From: JAHRVQ01 sp963976815 | GTDB lineage: Bacteria > Pseudomonadota > Gammaproteobacteria > Pseudomonadales > Azotimanducaceae | Assembly (NCBI GenBank): GCA_963976815.1 | Contig: CAXBLU010000009.1 | Coordinates: 124,001-188,000 of the forward strand | Direction of reading: 5' to 3' | Length of the DNA stretch: 64,000 nt | Part shown: positions 1-7,306 of the stretch, one piece after another | Numbering within the stretch: the stretch's first letter is position 1 | How the letters are laid out: every line of letters starts with the position of its first letter | Translations under genes and position numbers: made by a program | The notes under the pieces: generated by a model | Databases searched by the model: none | Told to the model about the DNA's origin: nothing | The model's input: the letters and a program-made list of their open reading frames with translations, nothing else

Positions 1-138
1 TGCTTTATTATCAACGTATTTATCAATGTAGTTTTACCGGATTTAGCGAGCTGCCACAACTTCCTAGAGAATCTGTTTTAGCGCGAATTTTTCGGTAAAG
101 TACTGATCATTACCCCCATTCGCCAAGGATTGTAGCCG

Positions 139-975
139 ATGAGAATCATTCCAGGTCAGGTAGCACTAATCACCGGAGCATCCCGAGGGCTGGGGGTCTA
201 TATAGCCAAGACCTTCGCTCGTTATGGGGTCAATATGATGATCTCGGCCAGGAGTGAGCCAGAGCTCAAGAAACTACAGGACGAGCTCCAACAATTGGGC
301 GTCAGAGCGGAAATTTTTGTCGCCGACGTTGCTTCCCCCCAGGATCTCCAAAACCTCTATACCGCAACAATGGCATCATTCGGTCAAATTGACATTCTGG
401 TCAACAATGCCGGCATAGAAACCTGGGGAAAATATAAAGACCTGGGCGCTGACGAAATCACCAAAGTGATCGACGTCAATTTGACCGCACCGATGCTTTT
501 AACTCACCTTGCGCTGCCTGATATGTATCGTCGGGATGTCGGTCATATCATCAACATCGCCTCGGCAGCAGGCGTGTTTCCGCCGCCCTATTCAGAACCC
601 TATGCCACAACAAAAGCTGGCCTGATCGGGTTTACACAATCCGTTCGATTAAGCGCCCAGGTAGATGGCAGTCATGTGAGTGCCAGCTGCATAGCGCCAG
701 GTTACATGGATGACGCGGGTATGTATGAGGAAATGAAACAGGTGGGAGACGAGGTCTCCTGGCTCATTGGAAGTTTGCCTGCCCAGGCATTGGCGGACGC
801 CATCATCAAAGCGATAGAAAAGGACTCACCGGTGAAAATCCTAATGCCCTGGTCCCCAAGGTTTCTAAAAATTGTCCAGATAATTGCGCCGCGACTATTT
901 GAAATAGTCAGCCACAAGCTCGGAATTTTTAAACCGATTATTCAATCCGCTGAAGTGCGAACTTCTAACCGTTAG
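139..975 (+). CDS. SDR family NAD(P)-dependent oxidoreductase
   Basis: A 278-residue classical short-chain dehydrogenase/reductase, expected to be cytoplasmic. The N-terminus carries the Rossmann TGASRGLG nucleotide-binding motif (about residues 13-20), followed by NNAG near residue 88 and the catalytic YATTK (YxxxK) near residue 155, with serines just upstream (IASAAG). The C-terminal 60 residues (from about 215) are hydrophobic and basic, longer than in minimal FabG-like enzymes, and resemble membrane-peripheral SDRs. The substrate cannot be read from sequence. Its 3' end overlaps the convergent dioxygenase gene by 11 bp. No signal peptide is seen. The family assignment is secure; the reaction is unknown. 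Confidence 0.9.
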   Translation: MRIIPGQVALITGASRGLGVYIAKTFARYGVNMMISARSEPELKKLQDELQQLGVRAEIFVADVASPQDLQNLYTATMASFGQIDILVNNAGIETWGKYKDLGADEITKVIDVNLTAPMLLTHLALPDMYRRDVGHIINIASAAGVFPPPYSEPYATTKAGLIGFTQSVRLSAQVDGSHVSASCIAPGYMDDAGMYEEMKQVGDEVSWLIGSLPAQALADAIIKAIEKDSPVKILMPWSPRFLKIVQIIAPRLFEIVSHKLGIFKPIIQSAEVRTSNR

Positions 976-1747
976 CAATTTTCCAGGAACGCTCGTACCA
1001 GACGTCGTGCTGTAGTTGAACTAGCTCATCCTGCGTTGGTAAGACTAAAGGGTCCAGGGAACCATCAACCAGTTCGTGGGAGCTGCCAACACATAGATCT
1101 AATGCTTTTCTCGATTCGTTGTTTGTGTAGTGCCCACAATGAATCATTTGAGCATTAAAGATCATCACGTCCCCAGGTTCCAGATCTACCAGGACTGAGC
1201 CCGGCAGCGGCTCACTACTACTGTGCCCATCCTGTTCAAGCCGAACCTGACGTTCAAGTTCAGTATCCCAGCGTTTATGGGTACCGGGAATAACACGAAG
1301 TCCCATTTCCTTCACGAGTGGAATTCGCACATGCAAACTCAACATTTCCTGTTGACGTAATTTTTGCGTTTCATCGGGGACTGGGCTGAACTGTAAATCC
1401 CGATGCCAGTAGGGCGATTGTTCGGGATTAAACGGATTAAAAAATAATTGCGTGTTGTGAAAGTGAATTTCCCTTTCAAATAATTCGTCCAGTAACTCGA
1501 CCAGCTTTGTCGGCGCAATTGCCTTAAACAGTTTGAGCCGATTCTCTGGCTGATCCGTAAAGTACTCAGGATGCGTCAAAGAATGCATGTTGATAAGTCG
1601 ATGCTCTTCGAATGCCTGTTGATTTTTTTCGAACCAGCGTTGATGGATATCATCCACTAGTTCATTTAAGCGCAGCACTTCGTTCGTCGAGAGGAAATCA
1701 CGCAGAACAATATAGCCGTTCTGTTCATAGTCACGTTGTAGTTGCAT
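965..1747 (-). CDS. Phytanoyl-CoA dioxygenase (PhyH) family protein
   Basis: A 260-residue Fe(II)/2-oxoglutarate-dependent oxygenase of the PhyH family. The family facial triad is visible: HRD (H-x-D, near residue 117), a distal His in MIHCGHY, and a 2-oxoglutarate-binding Arg in ESRKALDL. The start MQLQRDYEQNGY matches the usual family beginning, in which a short helix is followed by GYIVLRDFL. Such enzymes hydroxylate or halogenate small molecules, and the substrate here is unknown. It converges on the SDR gene with an 11-bp overlap and lies 37 bp downstream of the TetR gene on the same strand, so it may be co-transcribed with that regulator. Confidence 0.85.
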   Translation of the reverse strand: MQLQRDYEQNGYIVLRDFLSTNEVLRLNELVDDIHQRWFEKNQQAFEEHRLINMHSLTHPEYFTDQPENRLKLFKAIAPTKLVELLDELFEREIHFHNTQLFFNPFNPEQSPYWHRDLQFSPVPDETQKLRQQEMLSLHVRIPLVKEMGLRVIPGTHKRWDTELERQVRLEQDGHSSSEPLPGSVLVDLEPGDVMIFNAQMIHCGHYTNNESRKALDLCVGSSHELVDGSLDPLVLPTQDELVQLQHDVWYERSWKIANG

Positions 1748-1784
1748 CGATCTTCAATTCGTAAATTTGGCGCTATTTTCCACT

Positions 1785-2399
1785 TTACTGGTGAGGAACT
1801 TCAACCCCGCCGACGAACTTATCCATATAGGCCCAAACAAAATCATCGATGCTCTGGTAGCCATGGTTTTCTGGCTTAATTCTGCCGCCCAACAACAGAT
1901 GGGCGATCCCGTGAACAACCCCCCACGCAAGCGCTCGGCTGAGTTCATCGTCCTTAAAATAAGGGATGGGAAACTCCGTCAGACCTCGATCAAGCATCAT
2001 ATAGCCTTCACTAAATGCTCTGTCCCCGGTGAACTCAGGTGTAATCCCAGGCATATCTCCGTCAAACATCAATTGAAATAGCGCTGGATTATCCAGGGCA
2101 AAATGGATGTAGCCACGACCCAGACCAGCAATGTAGGCAGGACCGGTTGAGGCACCAGCTTCGATTCGCATGCGCTCTGCAAACCGGTCGTAGCCAGCGG
2201 TACAAACGGCGCTCAGAAGTGCATGCTTGTCCTTAAAATGGCTGTAGGGGGCCGCCTGGGATACCCCAACGCCACGGGCAACCTTGCGCAGGCTCAACCC
2301 CGTCAAACCTTCGGTCTCCAGTAGTCGAATTGCCTCAAGTATCAGCGCCTCTCTGAGGTTGCCATGATGATATTGCTGTTTGATTGGGCGCTCCTTCAC
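1785..2399 (-). CDS. TetR/AcrR family transcriptional regulator (WHG-type C-terminal domain)
   Basis: A 204-residue repressor-like protein. The N-terminal helix-turn-helix is clear: EGLTGLSLRKVARGVGVSQ followed by APYSHFKDKHALL at residues 30-65, the TetR signature with Y-x-H-F-x-x-K. The C-terminal half contains a WGVVHGIAHLLLGG segment typical of the WHG-type ligand-binding domain. It is divergent from the DUF4188 gene. The 178-bp gap holds a long inverted repeat (2427-2476) that is the best candidate operator, implying autoregulation and control of the divergent gene. The ligand is unknown; the neighbourhood suggests a small hydrophobic molecule, which is inference. Confidence 0.9.
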   Translation of the reverse strand: MKERPIKQQYHHGNLREALILEAIRLLETEGLTGLSLRKVARGVGVSQAAPYSHFKDKHALLSAVCTAGYDRFAERMRIEAGASTGPAYIAGLGRGYIHFALDNPALFQLMFDGDMPGITPEFTGDRAFSEGYMMLDRGLTEFPIPYFKDDELSRALAWGVVHGIAHLLLGGRIKPENHGYQSIDDFVWAYMDKFVGGVEVPHQ

Positions 2400-2426
2400 T
2401 GGGGCGTGGGTATGCCGAGAGTATAA

Positions 2427-2476
2427 CTTGACATCGTTAAGATTGCTTCTTAAGCTAGAATCTTAACAACGTTAAG
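2427..2476. promoter_or_regulatory. Long imperfect inverted repeat, probable TetR operator
   Basis: Two 18-bp arms (2427-2444 and 2459-2476) are complementary at about 15 of 18 positions, separated by 14 bp that contain CTTAAG. Both arms share the core GTTAAGATT in opposite orientation. TTGACA at 2428-2433 could be a -35 element for the rightward gene, so repressor binding would cover the promoter. It sits 28 bp upstream of the TetR start and 102 bp upstream of the DUF4188 start. The dyad is seen directly; the assignment as operator is inferred. Confidence 0.65.
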
Positions 2477-2577
2477 TTTGCCCTGTTCGATGCCAGCCCA
2501 ATATCACCCGGGCAACCTATGCAACCTGAGGCAAACTGAGGCAAACAGGGACGAACCAGAACCCCACAGGATAAACG

Positions 2578-3093
2578 ATGTCGAATATCATCGCGGAACG
2601 CAGAACCGCCAGCACAGACTCTCCATTTGTCGTCTTCTTGATCGGCATGCGAATTAACAAACCGCTCAAGGTACATCGTTGGCTTCCGGTCTCCCTGGCC
2701 ATGGGCCGCATGATCAAAGAGCTTGAAAAAACCAAAAATTCCGATTTACTCTCCTATGAATCCTGGTTCGGCCGCACCACTATCATGGTGCAGTATTGGC
2801 GTTCCTTTGAAGCACTAGAGCAATATGCGAAAAATACGGATCTCGAGCATAGACCTGCCTGGGCAGAGTTCAATCGAAAGATAAACAGTAACGGGGATGT
2901 TGGTATCTGGCACGAGACCTACACGGTAAACCCCGGTCAGTTCGAAGTGGTGTACAACAATATGCCGCTGTTCGGTTTGGCAAAAGCAACCTCAAGCATC
3001 CCAGCTACTTTAGGCATGGCAAACGCCGCCAGTCGCCTTAAGTCGGCAAATATCAAAATGGAGAATGAAGCCGAAGCGCAAGCAACCAATTAA
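2578..3093 (+). CDS. DUF4188 domain-containing protein (monooxygenase-like)
   Basis: A 171-residue protein with the features of DUF4188, a dimeric alpha-beta barrel-like family related to phenylacetaldoxime dehydratase and haem-binding monooxygenase-like proteins. Visible landmarks are FLIGMRINKP near residue 21, a middle SYESWFGRTTIMVQYW segment, the LEHRPAWAEFN block, and GIWHETYTV near residue 104. It is divergent from the TetR gene across a dyad operator, an arrangement that points to regulation by that repressor. The 3' end overlaps the convergent VOC gene by 4 bp at a TTAA. No function has been established for the family that would fix its substrate. Confidence 0.8.
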   Translation: MSNIIAERRTASTDSPFVVFLIGMRINKPLKVHRWLPVSLAMGRMIKELEKTKNSDLLSYESWFGRTTIMVQYWRSFEALEQYAKNTDLEHRPAWAEFNRKINSNGDVGIWHETYTVNPGQFEVVYNNMPLFGLAKATSSIPATLGMANAASRLKSANIKMENEAEAQATN

Positions 3094-3497
3094 TTCGGCA
3101 GCGAACGGAGCTCCACCACATTGCCATCTGGGTCCTCAAGATAGACCGAAAGGCCATAACCTTCAGCACCATAGCGTTGAGCAAACTCACCCACGGTAAC
3201 GCCAAGCGGCTCCAGATGAGCTCGAATGTCTGCCTCGCTAATGGTTTCGAGCTGCAAACAGAAATGATCTAGATTGTTACCGGTTTTTGCTGGAGCTGGC
3301 CCCCCCATTTTTCCTAATTGACTGTCTACCGCAACCAGATCAATCAGTGCCCTACCCGCTCGTAACTGGGTTAACCCCATTTCTCCTGGCGTGTCTCTTT
3401 CAATCTCACATCCCAGCACATCTTGATAAAACTGAAGCAGTGCGGGTTTGTTTGTCGTTCTCAACACAATGTGATCAATTCCCGCAATCTTAAACAT
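3090..3497 (-). CDS. VOC family protein (glyoxalase/dioxygenase fold)
   Basis: A 135-residue vicinal-oxygen-chelate protein. The start MFKIAGIDHIVLRT is chosen over upstream in-frame starts because it begins with the typical VOC beta-strand (IDHIVLRTTN), and the upstream extension is Arg-rich and lies within the neighbouring gene. Metal-ligand candidates are H9 in IDHIVL, H in NLDHFCLQ and E in NVVELRSL; DPDGNVVEL is the classical VOC ending. Its start overlaps the stop of the NIPSNAP gene by 8 bp, indicating translational coupling. Possible roles are lactoylglutathione lyase-like, dioxygenase or thiol-transfer chemistry, and the sequence does not decide between them. Confidence 0.85.
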   Translation of the reverse strand: MFKIAGIDHIVLRTTNKPALLQFYQDVLGCEIERDTPGEMGLTQLRAGRALIDLVAVDSQLGKMGGPAPAKTGNNLDHFCLQLETISEADIRAHLEPLGVTVGEFAQRYGAEGYGLSVYLEDPDGNVVELRSLPN

Positions 3498-4065
3498 TAT
3501 CCAGCTCCAAACGTGTCGCAATCGGCACCGCAGAATCAAGTAGTGCCTGGCGCGCAATAAAGCGTTGTTGCGCCTCGGGGTCGGGCGCCCGGCTCGCCTG
3601 CCAGACATTCAGATCCTTATACCAGGTCACCAGCAGCATCCGACAGGATACCTGGGACACTTTCATTCCCGGCAAAACGGTAAAAAGCCCCTGGACTTCG
3701 GTATCAAAGCCGCCTTCAAAAGTTTCCCAGGCCTCACCGGAAAGCCTGACGACCTCTTCCACATGCTGTTCAACCACCTCAAACCAGCGAAACACGTAGA
3801 TGCCTGGCTTTGTTCGCGGCTCATGAACCAGGGGCCGCACCGTGGGTGAAAGCGTCGACTGGCCAACTAATTCAACTCCCTCAAGCTTAAGGGGACAACT
3901 GGTTTCGGTCGACAAAAGCAGCCAATAAAGCTCATTGGTTCCGAGGCCAAAGATACCTGGAAACACACCCCAGGAATCTGCCCGAGCGAGGTTACGAATC
4001 TCGCGGAGCAGTTGCATATTGGTACTGCCGCGATTGTCTTTTAGATGAAATATTTGATAGGTCAT
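3490..4065 (-). CDS. NIPSNAP family protein
   Basis: A 191-residue protein starting MTYQIFHLKDNRGS, which matches the family's usual beginning at the first beta-strand. An in-frame ATG 12 bp upstream is also possible and lies directly against a GAGG. Features include YVFRWFEVVEQHVEEVVRLS and an internal VSCRMLLVTWYKDLNVWQ segment, consistent with the NIPSNAP ferredoxin-like dimeric alpha-beta barrel. The gene runs into the VOC gene with an 8-bp overlap, so the two are almost certainly co-translated. NIPSNAP proteins have been linked to small-molecule and membrane processes without a common reaction. Assignment is by overall pattern and is moderately sure. Confidence 0.6.
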   Translation of the reverse strand: MTYQIFHLKDNRGSTNMQLLREIRNLARADSWGVFPGIFGLGTNELYWLLLSTETSCPLKLEGVELVGQSTLSPTVRPLVHEPRTKPGIYVFRWFEVVEQHVEEVVRLSGEAWETFEGGFDTEVQGLFTVLPGMKVSQVSCRMLLVTWYKDLNVWQASRAPDPEAQQRFIARQALLDSAVPIATRLELDNV

Positions 4066-4240
4066 AAACAAGACCATCCTCGAAATGAGCGCCCCCAGTC
4101 AAGTTTTTCTCCTCGATTTGAATTAATCTACAGCAAGAAATAAAAACTACTGGCGGCGGCATCATGTTGTGTTTAAAGGCTTCAGGAATGCCTCAGGAAA
4201 GATCAATAAAAGTCTAATGAACGTTTAGGGAACACTACCC

Positions 4241-5008
4241 ATGACCACCGTATTTGAGGCCGTCCAACAACTTTGTCTCTCCTTTGCCGAGACAAGCGAA
4301 TCGTCATCCCACGGATTCCCGAATTTTAATGTCCAGGGCAAGCAATTCGCCACATACTCTCTCAACCATCACGGTGATGGCAAAGTTGCCTTACTGCTGA
4401 ATGCCTCGATTGAGACCCAGACCATGTTAATTGAATCCGCCCCGACAATTTTTTTTAAGCCGCCCTATATCGGCAACAAAGGGTGGGTCGGAATTGAACT
4501 CAATCAAGACTTAAAATGGTCCCGGGTCCAACAGCTCACCCATCAGGCTTATCAACGCACAGCATCGGACGCTCTGGCACGATCGAGCGAACTGGGAAAA
4601 ACCCCTGAGCCGACGGAGGAGATGAAAGCCGAAGATATTGATCCCCTAAAGAGTAAATCTAATCTGGCCATACTTCAGAGGCTCAGGTCTCTGTGCTCAA
4701 AATTACCGGAAAGCGTTGAGGATCAACAATTTGGAAATCCGGCATTTCGTGCGGGCAAAAAGGCCTATTGCCTGCTCGCCCATGGACAAAATGGGCCTTA
4801 TTTACAAATTTGGGTTGGCCGGGATGCCCAGGAAAGTTTTACCGACAAACGATTCAGCATCCCTCCCTACGTCGGCCACAACGGCTGGCTTAACCTTAAC
4901 TTAAATGAGCAACCGGATTGGACTGAGGTCGCAGCGATGATCAAAACCAGCTATCGACACTTTGCCTTAAAGAGAATGTTAAAAGCTCTGGATGGCGAAG
5001 AAAAATAA
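4241..5008 (+). CDS. Tandem MmcQ/YjbR domain protein
   Basis: A 255-residue cytoplasmic protein made of two MmcQ/YjbR-like (CyaY-fold) domains. Domain 1 covers about residues 1-115 (SFAETSESSSHGFPNFNVQGKQ, then FFKPPYIGNKGWVGIEL). Domain 2 covers about residues 145-250 (PESVEDQQFGNPAFRAGKK, then FSIPPYVGHNGWLNLNL). The shared IPPY(I/V)G-x-GW and GxPxFxxxGK landmarks show an internal duplication; single-domain members are about 110-130 residues. YjbR-like proteins are called DNA-binding-like by fold, but the role of such duplicated forms is not established. An AGGGAA precedes the start, and a hairpin follows the stop at 5012. Confidence 0.75.
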   Translation: MTTVFEAVQQLCLSFAETSESSSHGFPNFNVQGKQFATYSLNHHGDGKVALLLNASIETQTMLIESAPTIFFKPPYIGNKGWVGIELNQDLKWSRVQQLTHQAYQRTASDALARSSELGKTPEPTEEMKAEDIDPLKSKSNLAILQRLRSLCSKLPESVEDQQFGNPAFRAGKKAYCLLAHGQNGPYLQIWVGRDAQESFTDKRFSIPPYVGHNGWLNLNLNEQPDWTEVAAMIKTSYRHFALKRMLKALDGEEK

Positions 5009-5011
5009 AAA

Positions 5012-5048
5012 CGCCCGGATACGTAAAGGGGGGGAACGTATCCGGGCG
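5012..5048 (+). terminator. Hairpin, probable transcription terminator
   Basis: A perfect 13-bp stem, CGCCCGGATACGT (5012-5024) pairing with 5036-5048, with an 11-nt purine loop, begins three bases after the YjbR stop codon. The following bases (CTATTTCA) contain only a short T-run, so this could be a weak intrinsic terminator or an mRNA-stabilising hairpin. Confidence 0.6.
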
Positions 5049-5292
5049 CTATTTCATGAATCACAAGATTCGCCTTATATAATTCAACTATCAGGCCAAC
5101 TTTTATGGTCTAAATCCCCCTGAAATCAACCAACTCGCCGGATTCCCGCACCATAAAACAGCAACATCAGATTTATTGAACCAACCCGGCGCAAATTTGA
5201 GGATTTAGTTCTCGGTAAAGGATTTGATTTTCTATCTACCGATCACTACTATCGCCGCCGCAGCCCTAGTCACCATCACATCAGGAAATCCC

Positions 5293-5658
5293 ATGCGAAC
5301 CTTAATGCGTTCAAAAATTCACAAAGCTATCGTCACCGAGGCGAATTTGAATTATGTCGGCAGCATTACCATCGATCAGGACTTGATGGATGCCGTGGGC
5401 CTCTGGGTAGGCGAAAAGGTCCTGATCGTCTCAAACACGTCCGGCGCGCGACTCGAAACCTACACCATTGCCGGGAACCGGGGCAGTGGTGAAATTTGTG
5501 TGAATGGCGCCGCTGCGCATTTAATTAATGTGGATGAGGAAATTATTGTAATTGGCTTTGAGCTGACGGATAAACCGGTATCACCGAAGGTCATCATGCC
5601 AACAAATCGAAACCGAGAATTTGAATACCTGGTCGAGGTGCCTGGCGTTTCTGCATAG
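5293..5658 (+). CDS. panD: Aspartate 1-decarboxylase (pyruvoyl-dependent)
   Basis: A 121-residue aspartate alpha-decarboxylase, which converts L-aspartate to beta-alanine for pantothenate and CoA synthesis. The proenzyme self-cleaves at the Gly-Ser pair in NYVGSITID (Ser near residue 25) to form the pyruvoyl group; K9-type and Tyr residues (SKIHKA, ETYTI) and NGAAAHL fit the family. The start at 5293 (MRTLMRSKIHKA) is preceded by AGGAAA and gives the normal family length; the longer open frame from 5224 adds an unrelated hydrophobic stretch. The stop lies 14 bp from the stop of a convergent aminotransferase that probably uses beta-alanine. No panB or panC is present here. Confidence 0.93.
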   Translation: MRTLMRSKIHKAIVTEANLNYVGSITIDQDLMDAVGLWVGEKVLIVSNTSGARLETYTIAGNRGSGEICVNGAAAHLINVDEEIIVIGFELTDKPVSPKVIMPTNRNREFEYLVEVPGVSA

Positions 5659-5672
5659 AAAAACCCTCTCCG

Positions 5673-6998
5673 CTACGCACATTCGTTTAGCGATTCACCC
5701 AGGGCATTAATTAATAGATCCATCTCAGACTTTTCGGTAATAAATGGTAGACCGAGCTGAATGGTGTCCGCGCCATATCGAACATAGAAACCTTTCTTCC
5801 ACATAGACATAGCCACCTCATAGGGGCGTCGGGCTGGCTCACCTGGATAGTGGGTCAAACTCAAACCCGCGGCAAAACCACAATTACGAATATCCTCAAT
5901 GTTCGGGCATTGTTTCAGATCGTGTACCAGTTCCGCAAAATAGCCCGACAAATCATTAACCCTGGCAACGAGTCCGTCTCGCTCGAGCACTGCCAGGGCC
6001 GCCAACCCTGCAGCACAGGCAACGGGGTGACCGGAATAGGTATAACCGTGGGGTAGCTCAAGCAAATACTCGGGTTTGTCCTGGCCCATAAAAGTATCGT
6101 AGATCCCTTGCTTGACTACTGTTGCACCCATCGGAATCGCACCATTAGTAAGCTGTTTAGCAATGGTCATCATATCCGGTGTAACCCCAAAGGCTTCTGC
6201 GGCGGTGTTCGCTCCAACTCTACCAAAAGCGCAAATCACCTCATCAAAAATCAATAGAATGTCATGCTGGTCACATATTTCCCGTAGTCGGCCAAGATAA
6301 CCTTCAGGCGGCGGCAATACACCGCCAGATCCCGCCATTGGTTCAATGATGACTGCGGCAATTGTCCCGGCATCATGCAACGCGATAAGGTCTAACAATT
6401 CTTCAGCCAAATGTGCGCCAACGGGCGGCTGCCCCTTTGTGAATTTGTTTTCTGGCAAAAGCGTATGTCGAAGATGATCGGCACTCAAGGCATCACCAAA
6501 CGGCGCTTTATTCGCCGCGATGCCACCAACACTAATGCCGCCAAAATTGACGCCGTGATAGCCTTTTTGCCGACCAATAAATTTGGTCTTGTGAGGTTTA
6601 CCGACAATCCCCCAATAGGCCCGGGCAATCTTTAATGCTGTTTCAACGGCCTCTGACCCTGAGTTGGTGTAGAAAACTCGATTGAGCCCCCCGGGCATCA
6701 GGTCGGTTATTTTTTCTGCAAGCTGAAAGGACTTGGGTTGGCCAAACTGAAAAGAAGGACTGAGGTCGAGGGTACCAAGTTGTTCGTAAACCGCCTCGCG
6801 GATCTCCGGCACATTATGACCCAGTCCACTGGTCCATAACCCGGACAAGCCATCAAAAATCTTCCTCCCATCGGCATCGGTAAAATAAGCGCCGTCCGCC
6901 GCAACCAACAGTCGTGGATCCGCTTTGAATTCCCGGTTCGCACTGAAGGGCATCCAGTGGGCGTCGAGCTGTGCTTGAGTCGGTCGATCTGTGGTCAT
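5673..6998 (-). CDS. Class III aminotransferase, beta-alanine/omega-amino acid:pyruvate type
   Basis: A 441-residue PLP-dependent fold-type I class III aminotransferase. It begins with DAHWMPFSANREF, the opening typical of beta-alanine--pyruvate and omega-amino acid:pyruvate transaminases. It shows YTNSGSEAVETALK, the KGYHGVNFGG aromatic site, the IFDEVICAFGR PLP-ring Asp, and the Schiff-base lysine in TIAKQLTNGAIPMG. Expected reaction: beta-alanine (or a similar omega-amine) plus pyruvate gives malonate semialdehyde plus alanine. It is convergent with panD, the beta-alanine-forming enzyme, with only 14 bp between stops. Other omega-amine substrates such as taurine, GABA or polyamine intermediates remain possible. 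Confidence 0.85.
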   Translation of the reverse strand: MTTDRPTQAQLDAHWMPFSANREFKADPRLLVAADGAYFTDADGRKIFDGLSGLWTSGLGHNVPEIREAVYEQLGTLDLSPSFQFGQPKSFQLAEKITDLMPGGLNRVFYTNSGSEAVETALKIARAYWGIVGKPHKTKFIGRQKGYHGVNFGGISVGGIAANKAPFGDALSADHLRHTLLPENKFTKGQPPVGAHLAEELLDLIALHDAGTIAAVIIEPMAGSGGVLPPPEGYLGRLREICDQHDILLIFDEVICAFGRVGANTAAEAFGVTPDMMTIAKQLTNGAIPMGATVVKQGIYDTFMGQDKPEYLLELPHGYTYSGHPVACAAGLAALAVLERDGLVARVNDLSGYFAELVHDLKQCPNIEDIRNCGFAAGLSLTHYPGEPARRPYEVAMSMWKKGFYVRYGADTIQLGLPFITEKSEMDLLINALGESLNECA

Positions 6999-7306
6999 AA
7001 CAATTCCTTTGTTGCCACGACATTGCCGAACAGTCTGTGCTGGGTCAAGGCCTTACAATGTCCTGATCTGTAGCGGGCATTGAATCACCACAGGTTATAA
7101 AGAGTAGCAAGGACTATTGATTTTACGATTGGATATTCGACGTGCCCGTGGCAGTTTGCAGCACTGACAGTAATCAAACTGATCTTCAGCAAACTTTAGG
7201 GCCCAGATGCTGCAAGTGAAGGGATTATTCGGTAAATCTCCACTGGAAATTTGCACCGGTTTGGTCCACCCTTCTTCGCCGTATAAACAGATAAAGACAG
7301 GTATGA
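6999..7306. other. Intergenic region between divergent aminotransferase and ppnN
   Basis: This 308-bp stretch separates two divergent genes and must hold both promoters. I see no convincing ORF, long dyad or terminator. The ppnN start is preceded by a weak GACAGG, with a second out-of-frame ATG at 7303. Confidence 0.5.

Noticed and set aside
1..138. Possible 3' end of a gene at the left edge
   Set aside because: No frame with recognisable coding pattern; too short to call.
5224..5292. Extended N-terminus of panD
   Set aside because: The extra 23 residues are hydrophobic and lack family similarity; the AGGAAA site supports the start at 5293.
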